The notes under the pieces are model-generated. The model had not been told where the DNA came from. It worked only from the letters and a program-made list of their open reading frames with translations, and did no database searches. A stretch of 64,000 nucleotides of DNA, from the NCBI RefSeq assembly GCF_019320115.1, contig NC_089587.1:86003410-86067409 (forward strand). The letters are read 5' to 3'. This document shows, in pieces, positions 55,167 to 64,000 of this stretch (positions are counted from its first letter, which is position 1; each line of letters begins with the position of its first letter). Both the position numbers and the translations under genes were made by a program. Source of the stretch: Miscanthus floridulus. Taxonomy: Eukaryota > Streptophyta > Magnoliopsida > Poales > Poaceae.

Positions 55167-56247
55167 TCCGTGCCGAGACCTGGGTTGTTGCAGCGGAAAT
55201 GGACAGGTCCGGACACTGTGAAAATGGCGTTGAATAAATTCTTGTGCCCCGTGGAAGTGGAAGCGCAGAGGTGGCCGGCCGGTGGGACACTTGGGTGTGG
55301 GCAGCAGGGCAAAGGTTCAGTACTGGTCATCACTCTCTCAAGAGGCAGTTGTGCTCGAAACAGGGAGAGTCCTTATTCAGGAGCTTGACCTGTTGGATCC
55401 CCGATGCTGGCCGGTCCAGGTGTCCGACCCAGTCATCAAATCGGTCGTCCTCTGCGCGCTGACGCTGGAGAAGCGAACTAACCTTTGGTTTCTTTTTTTC
55501 TTTTCTTTTGTGCTCATAAGAGCTTTGCAGTCGCCTTGGTGCAGAAAGTGTTGTAGGTCGTGGTAGTCTGGTAGATATCTCCTGTCTTTTTCATCTCTCT
55601 CTCTCTCTCTCTCTGGCTTGGTTATGCCTGGTAGAGGTAGATCTCTCTCCCTCTTTGCTTCAGGAAGCAGCTTGCGAACCTGGTCTCTGTGTTGCTGCAC
55701 TGTAATTATTTCTTTTCTTTTCTCAGCTTTGTTTGCTCGATCCTCCTCTTATCGTTAACCAAACAAACCCTGTCGAAACCCGGTGTTGTGAGCGAGGCTG
55801 TAAAGCGATGCGCCGATGCGTATGATGTGCTGCCAGCCGCCAGTGCAGTGCACCAACTGGCAGGTTCGTTGGATGCAGATGGCCAGATGGGGATGAACAA
55901 GCTGGAGATATCACCGCCCAGGATTCAGAGTCCTGGAGAGGCAGACGCCTCTGCAACCTCTTGTTTCGCCACCTGTGCTTTTGTCCTGGCTCGAGCGATT
56001 GATCTACCAGAGCCAGACGCAGGCAGCATCGTCGTCGTGGTCGTCGGCATTATCAATTTATCATTGCTCGTCGGTGTAAAGTAATCGAGATTCTTTGTCT
56101 GTGGGGGCGGCGGTCATCAGGGGCGACGAGCTTTGGTTGATGGGTTCGGCGATCGGAGTGGAGGGGCCGGACATGTGACCTGCATGTTGGGCAGGCAGAT
56201 CGGAACCGGCATGCCACATGGCCTGGACTGGAGCTGGCATATTCGAG
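55167..56247 (+). other. HMGR 3' UTR and downstream flank
   Basis: 3' UTR of unknown length, with a (CT)n run at 55594-55614. A 131-codon ORF at 55689-56084 has no recognisable domain and is not called as a gene. Confidence 0.5.
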
Positions 56248-57632
56248 TAAACACCGTAAGTATTTTTTTAATATTGTACGTCTTGCTGAGATGGTGTGCT
56301 AAGAGGACACAAGGTTTATACTGGTTTGGGCGAAATATCCCTATGTCCAGTTCGTTGTTACTGCTCATGTTACTAGTATTGAAAAGTTTATAGTAGGGAT
56401 TACAAACGGGCGTGAGAGGGATATATCCCAAGTCTCTGGTGGAAAGAACGAATGGGTACCGAGAGCTCGTTTGTTGCTCGGCTATGTGTTCGAGGTTCGA
56501 TGCTAGTGATCTTGATTTGATGCGGTGCGATGCTTTTTAGTGGGGTGTCCTGCTTTCCCTTTTATGATCACGTTCGCATGGTTGAAATTGGCTGAAAAAC
56601 AAGCCGAAGCTGAATTGTCGTGAGAGAAAAACACTGTTCCGGCTAAAAAAAGCCAAACAAGCCGGCTTTTAAGGTAAGCCGAACGGGGCCTATAGACTAA
56701 GGGAAAGCATGTGTTACAGCAGGAGAAAAGAGGAGAACAAGAGAGAGAGTCCATCAGGGTCATCGGACCTTTCTTTTCCTTTGTACGGCCCCGCTGACAC
56801 GACAGGTGGTGATAGGGACAGCTACATGCTGGACGCCTGTTCGCCGATGATGCCATGCCCTGGCATTGTCAGCGGGTCGTCATGTCCCACTCCGCCCTGG
56901 CGGGCGGCGCGGCGAACCAACGTGCTGATCAGCAGCCGTACAGGGAGTAGGTAGTATAGTGACCACGCGTCCGTCACTGTGGACAATATGAGTTCCCTGG
57001 AATGACATGTCGCAGGGATGGGTTGTGTTGAGACGTGATCGCTCCCTACACGATGCTAGAAGTTTGACCTTGGGTCATACTTTCTGGCCTGTAGTGGTTG
57101 GCGGCGACGTGAGCTTTCGTTAGGAGCCGTGCCTGAGGGATCAGGCGAGGCGGAGCCCGCTCTCAGACATCGGGCGAGGCGGAGCCCGTCCCTAGAGGTC
57201 GGGCGAGGCGGATCATATGACCTTTGGGTTGGGCGAGGCGGAGCCCGCCCTTAGAGGTCGGGTGAGGCGGAGCCCATGCCCTCGGTGTCGGGCTAGGTAG
57301 AGCCCACCCCTAGAGGTCGGGCGAGGCGGAGCTCGCGGCCTCGGCGTCGAACGAGGCGGAGCCCGTCCCCAGAGTCAGGCGAGTCGGATCGCACGACCTT
57401 AGGTTGGGCGAGGCGGAGCCCGTCCTCAGAGGTCGGGCGAGGCGGAGCCCACATCCTCGTTGTCGTGCGAGGCAGAGCCCGCCCCCAGAGATCGGGCGAG
57501 GCAGACCGCACGACCTTGGGGTCGTGGCCTTGATGTCGGTTGAAGCTATAGTCGCACCTTTGACTGACTAGATGGATTAACGTATAACGACCATTAGCTC
57601 CTCTTCGGGTACTCTAGTATTGGTCCCCGACA
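56248..57632 (-). mobile_element. Tat-type Gypsy LTR on the minus strand
   Basis: Read on the minus strand it begins TGTCGGGGACCAATACTAG at 57632; the other end near 56248 is diverged (taaacaccg). It shares gatggtgtgct...aggacacaagg...tatactgg with the LTRs at 31488 and 46300. It holds a 30-bp array (57140-57530) and a short MITE at 56568-56690. The sequence just inside (57633 on) reads gctcgggggttac on the minus strand, resembling a polypurine tract, so this is probably a 3' LTR whose element extended to the right. Confidence 0.65.
56568..56690. mobile_element. short MITE inside the minus-strand LTR
   Basis: Ends gttcgcatggttgaaattgg and (reverse) ccgttcggcttacc, with the interior gtgagagaaaaacactgttcc of the family at 21833. 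It interrupts the LTR's cttttat...agact region. Confidence 0.65.
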
Positions 57633-58300
57633 GTAACCCCCGAGCTTTCGGAGGAGTAGAATACTCCTTCGGAGGCTTTTCTGAATGGGAGGACTCTGAG
57701 GGCTTTGTCCTTCTTTTGTAGCTTATGGCGTAACCTGGGAATGGTGGTTCCCTTTCGTCGAGACCGGACCCCTCGCGGGTATGGCCATGAGATTTGGTGG
57801 TTTGGAAAAAAGGTCTTTCCTGATTGGGGCTCGGGTATCCCGTTCGCGGGGATCCGGCTAGGTCCAGCTGGTGACCCACCCCTTTCTACTTCTTATCTTG
57901 TAGGTGCCCAGAGCAGTTGTCGAACCCATCGATGGGCCAACCTTTGAGCTCCTGGGCCTAGACGGGCCGTAGAGGAGTTTTTAGATCTGTATTCCTCGCA
58001 CTTGCGACGAGTTGTGACCTGTCTGGAGAGGCGAAATGTTCGGTGATTTTTCCGAGGGAATGGATAGAGATTGCGTGCGCATATCCCATGACGTGATGTT
58101 GTGGCAGATCATTGTAGGCGCGGAGCTCTAGGTGGGTGGTTGGTTTCCTCACGCCCGTCACCCCTATAAAACCAAAGGGTTCGCCCCCCGGGTTTCATAC
58201 CTTGCCTTCGCATCTGCAACCACCGCCGCCAATCACCTAGGCTTCCTGCATCCATGTCCCCACCGCCATCGAGCTCACATCCACTCGCCCCTATCTTCCA
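57633..58300. other. noncoding internal region next to the minus-strand LTR
   Basis: Starts with the polypurine-like segment. It contains short ORFs without recognisable domains and, near 58140-58300, a leader-like C-rich stretch with cacccctataaaaccaaagg (TATA box TATAAAA near 58164) ahead of the antisense ORF. Confidence 0.5.
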
Positions 58301-59485
58301 ATGGATCTGTGGTGCTGCTATGACATCACCTTTCAACACATGGAGGGCCTCATCCATCGCAGCCTTCTCCGCAGGCGGACCTCGGCCGAGGAGTGGCTGC
58401 TGCCCGACGAGGAGGATCTACCATCGCCGCCTGACGGCTACGTGGTGTCATTCGCACACTTTCAAGAGCACGAGTTCGCTACCCCTGCCCACAAATTTCT
58501 TTAGGGGCTGCTGTATTACTACAAGATTGAGTTGCAACACCTCAATCCCAATGGGATCCAGCACATGGCGGCATTCGTCGCCCTATGTGAGGGATTCCTA
58601 GGGATCAGCCCCCACTTCGATCTCTAGAGGTACTTCTTCGCCATCAGCCTCCAAAAGAAGAGGGAGAAAAGCGGCAGGCAGGAGCTACACATGCCGGTGG
58701 GGTGCGCTGGCATCTAGCTCCGGAACAATCGGGTCGGTGAGTACCGGCCGATGCGGCTGTCGACATCCAACAAGGGGTGGCACTCGTAGTGGTTCTACCT
58801 CAAGAACTACGCCACCACCGCCCCACTAGAGTTCATCGGGCACCTGAACGAAGAGGCCCCGTAGTCATGGAGGAAGTAGGGCGTCCTAGAGAAGGACAAG
58901 AAGAAAATCCGAGACCACATCGCCACCACCTAGATCCTCAAGGAGAAAGGCTTGAAGGGGTTGGGCATCATTGGTGCCTACCATGCAAGGAGGGTGGCAC
59001 CGTTGATGATGTGTGTGCTCCCGCTTTATGTGACAACGCCCGAGGCGTCGTTTGATGGAACGACGCTCACCGAGGGGGCGCTTCCCAACTTTGACATCGC
59101 GCAACGGATCAAGGAGGCGATGGAGCCCTCGCGGGATGACGCGGGTGCCCCCCTCGACTTCATTTATTCGGTGCCGGGGCATCCTCCGATGCCACCGAAG
59201 CCAGGTCACGTCATCTTCGTAAGTTTCCCCTTTCTGTGTCTTTTCTTTAGTTGATTTTCCGACCTCTTGATACTAACTTTGAGGGGGACGGGACTAGCTG
59301 AGGGACTTCATCTTTACGGATCACCTGGCTCCATTGCCGAGGGATTCATCTATGAGGGTGGTGAATCATGCCAAGGGCGAGCGCCTGAGGAAGGCGAAGG
59401 AGGACAAGAGGAGGAAAAGGCAGCATAAGCTGCAAGCACAGGAACGGGGGGAGGACACCGACAACGACGACGATGATGATTGTCG
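58301..59485 (+). pseudogene. 'putative gypsy type transposon' ORF (PF04195-like), two exons, antisense to the adjacent LTR
   Basis: One plus-strand frame from ATG 58301 to 59218 (306 codons), then an apparent intron (donor ttc|gtaagt at 59219; acceptor ggactag before 59298) and an in-frame second exon (LRDFIFTDHLAPLPRDSS then a basic and acidic tail). Recognisable segments: EGFLGISPHFDL, SGRQELHMPVGCAGI, NNRVGEYRPMRLSTSNKGWH, KGLGIIGAYHARRVAPLMM and DDAGAPLDFIYSVPGHPPM. This is the family often annotated as 'putative gypsy type transposon' in grasses. There are about eight stops, all TAG, where relatives have Gln or Trp. The C-terminus is cut by the LTR starting at 59486. A TATA-like motif precedes it. 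Function unknown. Confidence 0.7.
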
Positions 59486-60803
59486 GGGACCTAATACTAG
59501 GGTACCCAATGAGGTGGAACTAATAGCCATCAAACGTTGATGCTTCCAAATAGATAAGAACGTAACTGCACTTCTTGCCCATACGACCGAAGGTTGGCCA
59601 CGCCTCACTCGGCCCCTAAGGGTTGGCTCCACCTCGTCTGACCCCTAAGGGCTAGGCTCCGCCTCGCCCGATGGCTAAGGGCTAGCTCCGCCATGCCCGA
59701 TGTCCGAGGGCGGGCTCTGCCTCACCCGATGTCCGAGGGCTGGCTCCACCTCGCTCGATGTCTGGGGCAGACTTCACCTCGCCCGATGACTAGGGACTGG
59801 CTCCATCTCACCCGATGACCGGGGACTGGCCTCGCCTTGCGTGACCCCCGAGGGTTGGGCTCTGCCTTGCCCAACGACTGAGGGCTAGCTCTGCCTCACC
59901 CGACGTCTAGGGGTAGGCTCCACCTTGCTCGACATTCGAGGGCTAGCTCCGCCTTGCTCGACGTCTAAGGGCTAGCTCCACCTCACCTGATGTCCTGGGG
60001 TAGGCTCCACCTCACCCAACGCCTACACCCTACTCCTTCATAATGATAAGCACAGGGCAGGACAAGACACTCAAGTCAACCGTAGTACCGAGGACCATAC
60101 CCTACACGCCTGTGGGAAAGTATCATCATGATATGATGAGACGGGCACTTTAAGCCCTTCTAGGCATGATAGAGCTTAAATAGTATTGTAGGCGTCGACT
60201 TTTGTCTTATAGTATTATGGGCGCCGCTACCAGCCCTCGGATGCGGATCCTGACATAAGCATACGACAACCACTATAATCTAGGAGGGAACGCACATCAT
60301 CTACAGTACACCAAGCTGTTGGCATCCTTTTCTATAGTAACCGACTTTTGTCTTACAGTATTGTGGGCACCATCAGCAGGGTAGGCTCAAGGGAAAAGGA
60401 AGACCCGGCACCTTCAAAGGACCTTCTCTACCTCTGGTTTTTCCACTTTCTCCCATCTATAATCCCTGCTCCCCCTTGGTCTATAAAAGGGAGGGCAAGG
60501 CACCCCACTAAGGGGATGGATCAATCCAACACACAACACATTACTTAACATATAGCTGAGCAGCAACCAAGCTCTTGGCATCCTTTCAACATTTCCATCA
60601 GAGACTTGGGACCTATCCCTCTCTCGACCGTTTATACCTCCTACTATGAATCTTTTTAGTGCTAATAACACGAGCAGCAACAAACTAGATGTAGGGACAT
60701 TCTGCCTGAACCAGTATAAACCTTGTGTCCTTTAGCACACCATCCGGGCCTAACGTGTAATAAATATAAATTTACTAGTTGGTGTTTATTCGAAACAACG
60801 ACA
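59486..60803 (+). repeat. Gypsy 5' LTR (plus strand)
   Basis: 1318 bp, TGTCGGGGACC...ACGACA, followed by a PBS, so it is the 5' LTR of a plus-strand element. It contains a degenerate array (about 59590-60020) of gctccgcctcgcccgatg-type units and a TATA box at 60482-60488. Its 5' flank ends atgatgat; the matching duplication is beyond the window. Confidence 0.8.
60482..60488 (+). promoter_or_regulatory. TATA box of the plus-strand Gypsy LTR
   Basis: TATAAAA in ggtctataaaagggagg. Confidence 0.65.
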
Positions 60804-60823
60804 GTTGGCATGCCAGGTAGGGG
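60804..60823 (+). promoter_or_regulatory. Gypsy primer-binding site
   Basis: gttggcatgccaggtagggg, a variant of the ttggcgcgccaggtagggg site that follows the LTR in this grass Gypsy group. Confidence 0.7.
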
Positions 60824-61039
60824 ACCTTTGCATGTTCCAATGATAAACATTAGGCCATGGATAGCTAGCCATGATATCAGCTGGGTCCTAGGAGCACACG
60901 TGTGCTTCAGAAGCCTAGACTTCATCATCACGGTGGGAGGAGAGTTGGCATTGGCTCACGCTGCCATCCAATCTCTCCCCTTCATTGGCCTCAACCACGA
61001 AAGGCTTGAGCGCTAGCTCGGTGTCTCCCTTGAACCCTA

Positions 61040-62844
61040 GCAATCTAGGGAGGACTAGCGCCGCTTCACCCTTTCTGATGCCAATGACATGGCATGGTTT
61101 TCTGGAGGAGGGTCCCTCTCTCTGGAACACCACATACGGAGCACCCTGACAATGCTTCCGTTCGTTCTCCGCAACGCTGCGGCGACCGTTAGCCACCTTG
61201 TGGCATGATGCATGGTCTTGCCACCTGCGAACAATGAGTTCATGGGGGTGATCAAACACATCATGGAATCCCTCCACAACCTCCTCACAGAGGGGCTGGG
61301 GTTGTCCTTTGGCTCTGACTCCAGCAGAGGGAGCCATAACACCTCCTAGGAATGCTTCATGATGGGTGCCCCTGAGGGACACGTCGAAAGTGTCCCACGG
61401 AGGTGGCTACCCCAGCGGGCAACCTTGGCGACGAAACCGAAGGGGAGATCGAGCACCGCAATGATGGTGGGCGCGCACGCGCCATGGCCCATGATGTAAA
61501 CTGAAGGATCATCGCTGACGATGAAGCCCTTCCTTGCTTTGCCCAGGTGAGCCAGAACATCACTGCCATGATGGCTTTGCTCCATGGCCCTCTAGAGGCC
61601 ATGACGCCCAAGGATCATTAGGCCCACCGTGAGATCCGCACGCTACTCGAGCATGCGGCGGCGTAGCAGGCTAAGAGCTCGTTGTCTCGACGACGCAAGC
61701 TCAATGCTAGCCAGCACACAACCTCGGCATGCCCCGCTAGGGACATGTTAGTCCACCAAGCATCACAAGGCGGTAGGCAGCGCGTTGTAGTCCTAGTACA
61801 TCAGCGTCTTGGCCACAACCGCGACGCACGCAGCACCCTCGACGCCTGTAGACATACCTATGGTGATTCAAGAGAAGGAGCCCACCACGGCTATCATCCT
61901 TGTCACGGCGAACGCTACGAAAGCAGCGAGGACCAGAGCCTGAGCCCCGGCCTACCAGGCCCTCAGGCCTTCGAATGACAATCCTCAACGCTGCCTTCCC
62001 GCCAAGGTACCGGCCACCAACCAATATCCCTAAGTACTCTAGGGAAACAAACCCCGAATTATGGCTCAAAGACTATCGGCTTGCCTACCAAGCCAGTGGT
62101 GTGGATAATGATGACTTCATTATCCACAACCTTCCACTGTTCTTAGCTGATTCAGCACAAGCGTGGTTGGAACACCTGCCATCCAACGTGATCTAGAGTT
62201 GGGTGGATCTGAAGGAGATCTTTGTGAGGAACTTCCAGGGCACATACAAGTGCCCTAGCAACCCATGGGACCTTAAGAACTGCCATCAGAAGGCCAGTGA
62301 GACCCTTCATGGGTATATCTAGTGCTTCTCTCGGTAGTGCAACGAGCTCCCTAATGTTGCCGACACCGACATTATAGGAGCCTTCCGATCCTGGACTACC
62401 CGCGAGTCTTTGGTTCATAAGCTTGGATGCAAGGGCCCGTGAACCACTAAGGAACTCTTGGACATCACCACCAGCCACGCCTCAGGAGAAGAGGTGGTCA
62501 AAGCAATCTTCGATCGTCTCGAGGGCAAGGCAAGGCGAGACAAGGGTGCCGGCGAAGGCACCTCCAATCATTCCACCAAAAGGAAAAACAAGAAGCAATA
62601 GTGTGAGGACTCGCTCGTGGCCGCTGCTGACCGCAAGGGTGGTCAAAAGCCCATGGAGGGCAATCCGAACCACTTTGAAAAATTACTCGAGGGGCCATGC
62701 CTGAACCATTCCTTCCCGATTAAGCATCTGCTCAAGGACTGTAGCCTCATGCGGTGGTTCTTGTCTAGAGGCTCCAACAAAGGGAGCATGGAAAGAACCC
62801 TACCCCCACCATGAACAATGCCGAGGAGAAGGATGATGGCTTTC
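61040..62844 (+). pseudogene. gag: Gypsy gag (Tat-type), broken and truncated
   Basis: Plus-strand pieces of the gag of a common grass Gypsy family: AHREIRTLLEHAAA (near 61621), RLGHNRDARSTLDA (near 61806), SPGLPGPQAFE (near 61945), then AAFPPRYRPPTNIPKYS, NLPLFLADSAQAWLEHLPS (near 62130), DLKEIFVRNFQGTYKCPSNP (near 62206), TTKELLDITTSHASGEE and HFEKLLEGPCLNHSFPIKH. Multiple stops, mostly TAG, and frame changes occur. It ends abruptly at 62844, where a 471-bp LTR has inserted. The zinc knuckle and pol are outside the window or beyond the insertion. Confidence 0.75.
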
Positions 62845-63315
62845 TATAGGGGTATTAACCCCTATACCCTTATGGCTAGGCTTGGGCCGGCTCGGATCAG
62901 GGGGTCTGGCCCACTAGAAGACAACACATGGCCCGGGCAACCTGTTTAGAATCCCGCGCAAGGAGTCAAGGCGGATTTGGAGATCAAGCAAGATCCTGGT
63001 CGGTTAGAATAGGAATCCTTATCCGGCCACCTATGGTAGTTGTAACTGGCTAGGATTAGTTTCCAGATCTGTAACCCTACCCACCGGACTATATAAGGCG
63101 GGCAGGGGACCCCTCTAAAAGACATCTCTCATTGACATACAACAATACAATTAGACGCAGGATGTAGGTATTATGTCTTTACGGTGGCCGAACCTGGATA
63201 AAATCTTATGTCTGTCTTGCATCACCATCTTATTTGTAGCTTGCGCATCTGTCTGCCGATAATCTACTACCTTAGGCATACCCCTAGGTAGACTGCCGAC
63301 CTTATTTCATCGATA
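62845..63315 (+). mobile_element. 471-bp Gypsy LTR inserted in the gag above
   Basis: Starts tataggggtattaacccc (normal TGT changed to TAT), ends catcgATA, and is followed by gtggcacgccaggtaggggg, a PBS. TATA box tatataag at 63090-63097. The element continues past the window end, so its 3' LTR and TSD are not visible. Confidence 0.75.
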
Positions 63316-64000
63316 GTGGCACGCCAGGTAGGGGGTATGCGTACTGCTCTCCAGGTGAACAAGATGGTCATCATCCCCGGTTCCATGGCTACACCGAACG
63401 GCCTCACGTTCACCATCGGCCAGATCACCTGGACCACTGGCTCTGATGACTTCATCGCCATGACCCCGGAGGAGGCGTGGGTTCAATCTACGCCGACCAC
63501 TGCTTCAACTGCATCGGCTACGGCTCTAACCATGGAGGATCTAGCTCTGACCATGGTGGATCTGGCTCCGACCATGGTGGGCCTGGCTCCAACCACGCCA
63601 GCGTCGTCTTCAGCCATGATGACAACCCGTCGTCCGCTTCCTCGCTACAAAAGGAGGCAGATCGACAACACCGACTTGCTCAACTCCATCGATCGGGTTG
63701 GCACCAAACTTGCTGAAACCCTGGCTCTAGTAAGTTCGATTCAAAGTCAACCTAATGAGCAGGTAACTACGACCCACAATAGATCTACCCAACCAGCTCG
63801 GGCCAGTCATCCTGCATGACTCGGTATGGATCTCATGGTCACATCTACTCCTGAAGGGCGCTCCGTTCGCTGCCGGCCAGCCCCTGCGATGGGTCTCTAG
63901 CTCTCCGAGCACGAAGCCTCAATGGAGAACCACTAGGTCCAGCCCTACGGCCTATGCAACTTCGTCAACATGGTTCGAATGGAGGGTTATCAAGAAGGAT
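63316..64000 (+). pseudogene. start of internal region / gag leader of the inserted Gypsy element
   Basis: The PBS is followed by an open frame to 63819 (MARQVGGMRTALQVNKMVII, then low-complexity Thr/Ala/Pro repeats such as LALTMVDLAPTMVGLAPTT, then RRPLPRYKRRQIDNTDLLNS). The frame continues with stops to the window end. It resembles the N-terminal part of a grass Gypsy gag polyprotein; no catalytic domain is reached. Incomplete. Confidence 0.5.

Noticed and set aside
55689..56084. 131-codon ORF downstream of HMGR
   Set aside because: No recognisable domain; position and composition fit the HMGR 3' flank.

Overview
The window is nuclear DNA of a grass, most likely of the sorghum/sugarcane/Miscanthus group. 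The evidence is GC-rich first exons with GT-AG introns, several typical grass MITE families, a SIRE/Maximus-like Copia element, a Tekay-like chromovirus and Tat-type Gypsy LTRs. No prokaryotic feature, rRNA or tRNA was recognised. I estimate that about four fifths of the window is transposon-derived or noncoding.

Host genes, left to right: the 3' end of a PsbP-domain (thylakoid lumen) gene (49-432); a complete six-exon B-type cyclin-dependent kinase, CDKB2;1-like (3701-5240), with two mitosis-specific activator (MSA) cores upstream; a three-exon remnant of an alpha/beta-hydrolase gene on the minus strand (22989-23723); and a complete four-exon HMG-CoA reductase gene (51186-55166). From memory, rice chromosome 8 has the order PsbP-family gene, CDKB2;1, HMGR with close neighbours. 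If that is right, the window is that syntenic block expanded by transposons. The kinase (G2/M control) and HMGR (rate-limiting step of the mevalonate pathway) are not known to work together; their proximity looks like plain synteny.

Between CDKB and HMGR lie two old duplications. (1) The CDKB 3' flank (5272-7605, continuing at 21048-21160) is paralogous to 25251-27620. The first copy then received a 695-bp hAT-like element (6357-7051) and a 13.4-kb Copia element (7611-21042, 5-bp target-site duplication GATTG), which itself carries a hAT MITE inside its third ORF. (2) A unit of about 2.9 kb is tandemly repeated: copy A is 27962-31902 plus 43774-43941, and copy B is 43946-46868. Copy A received an 11.9-kb Gypsy chromovirus (31903-43773, duplication GCTTC) and a 1.17-kb solo-LTR-like element (29056-30227, duplication TTACC). 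Copy B preserves both empty sites, so the element boundaries can be placed exactly.

Upstream of HMGR (46183-50680) are a solo LTR nested in a Stowaway MITE, a transposon-like segment that has captured an exon of a VAN3-binding/auxin-canalization (DUF828) gene, and a hAT MITE containing a run of 35 Gs. Downstream of HMGR (56248-64000) is a nest of Tat-type Gypsy pieces: a minus-strand LTR, a spliced extra ORF antisense to it, a plus-strand LTR with PBS and gag, and a further 471-bp LTR inserted into that gag.

I found no convincing undescribed biological system. The most unusual items are the captured exon, the spliced antisense ORF beside an LTR, the third ORF of the Copia element with its own leader-like region, 30-bp LTR arrays that stay open in several frames, and stop codons in the transposon ORFs that almost all fit cytosine deamination.
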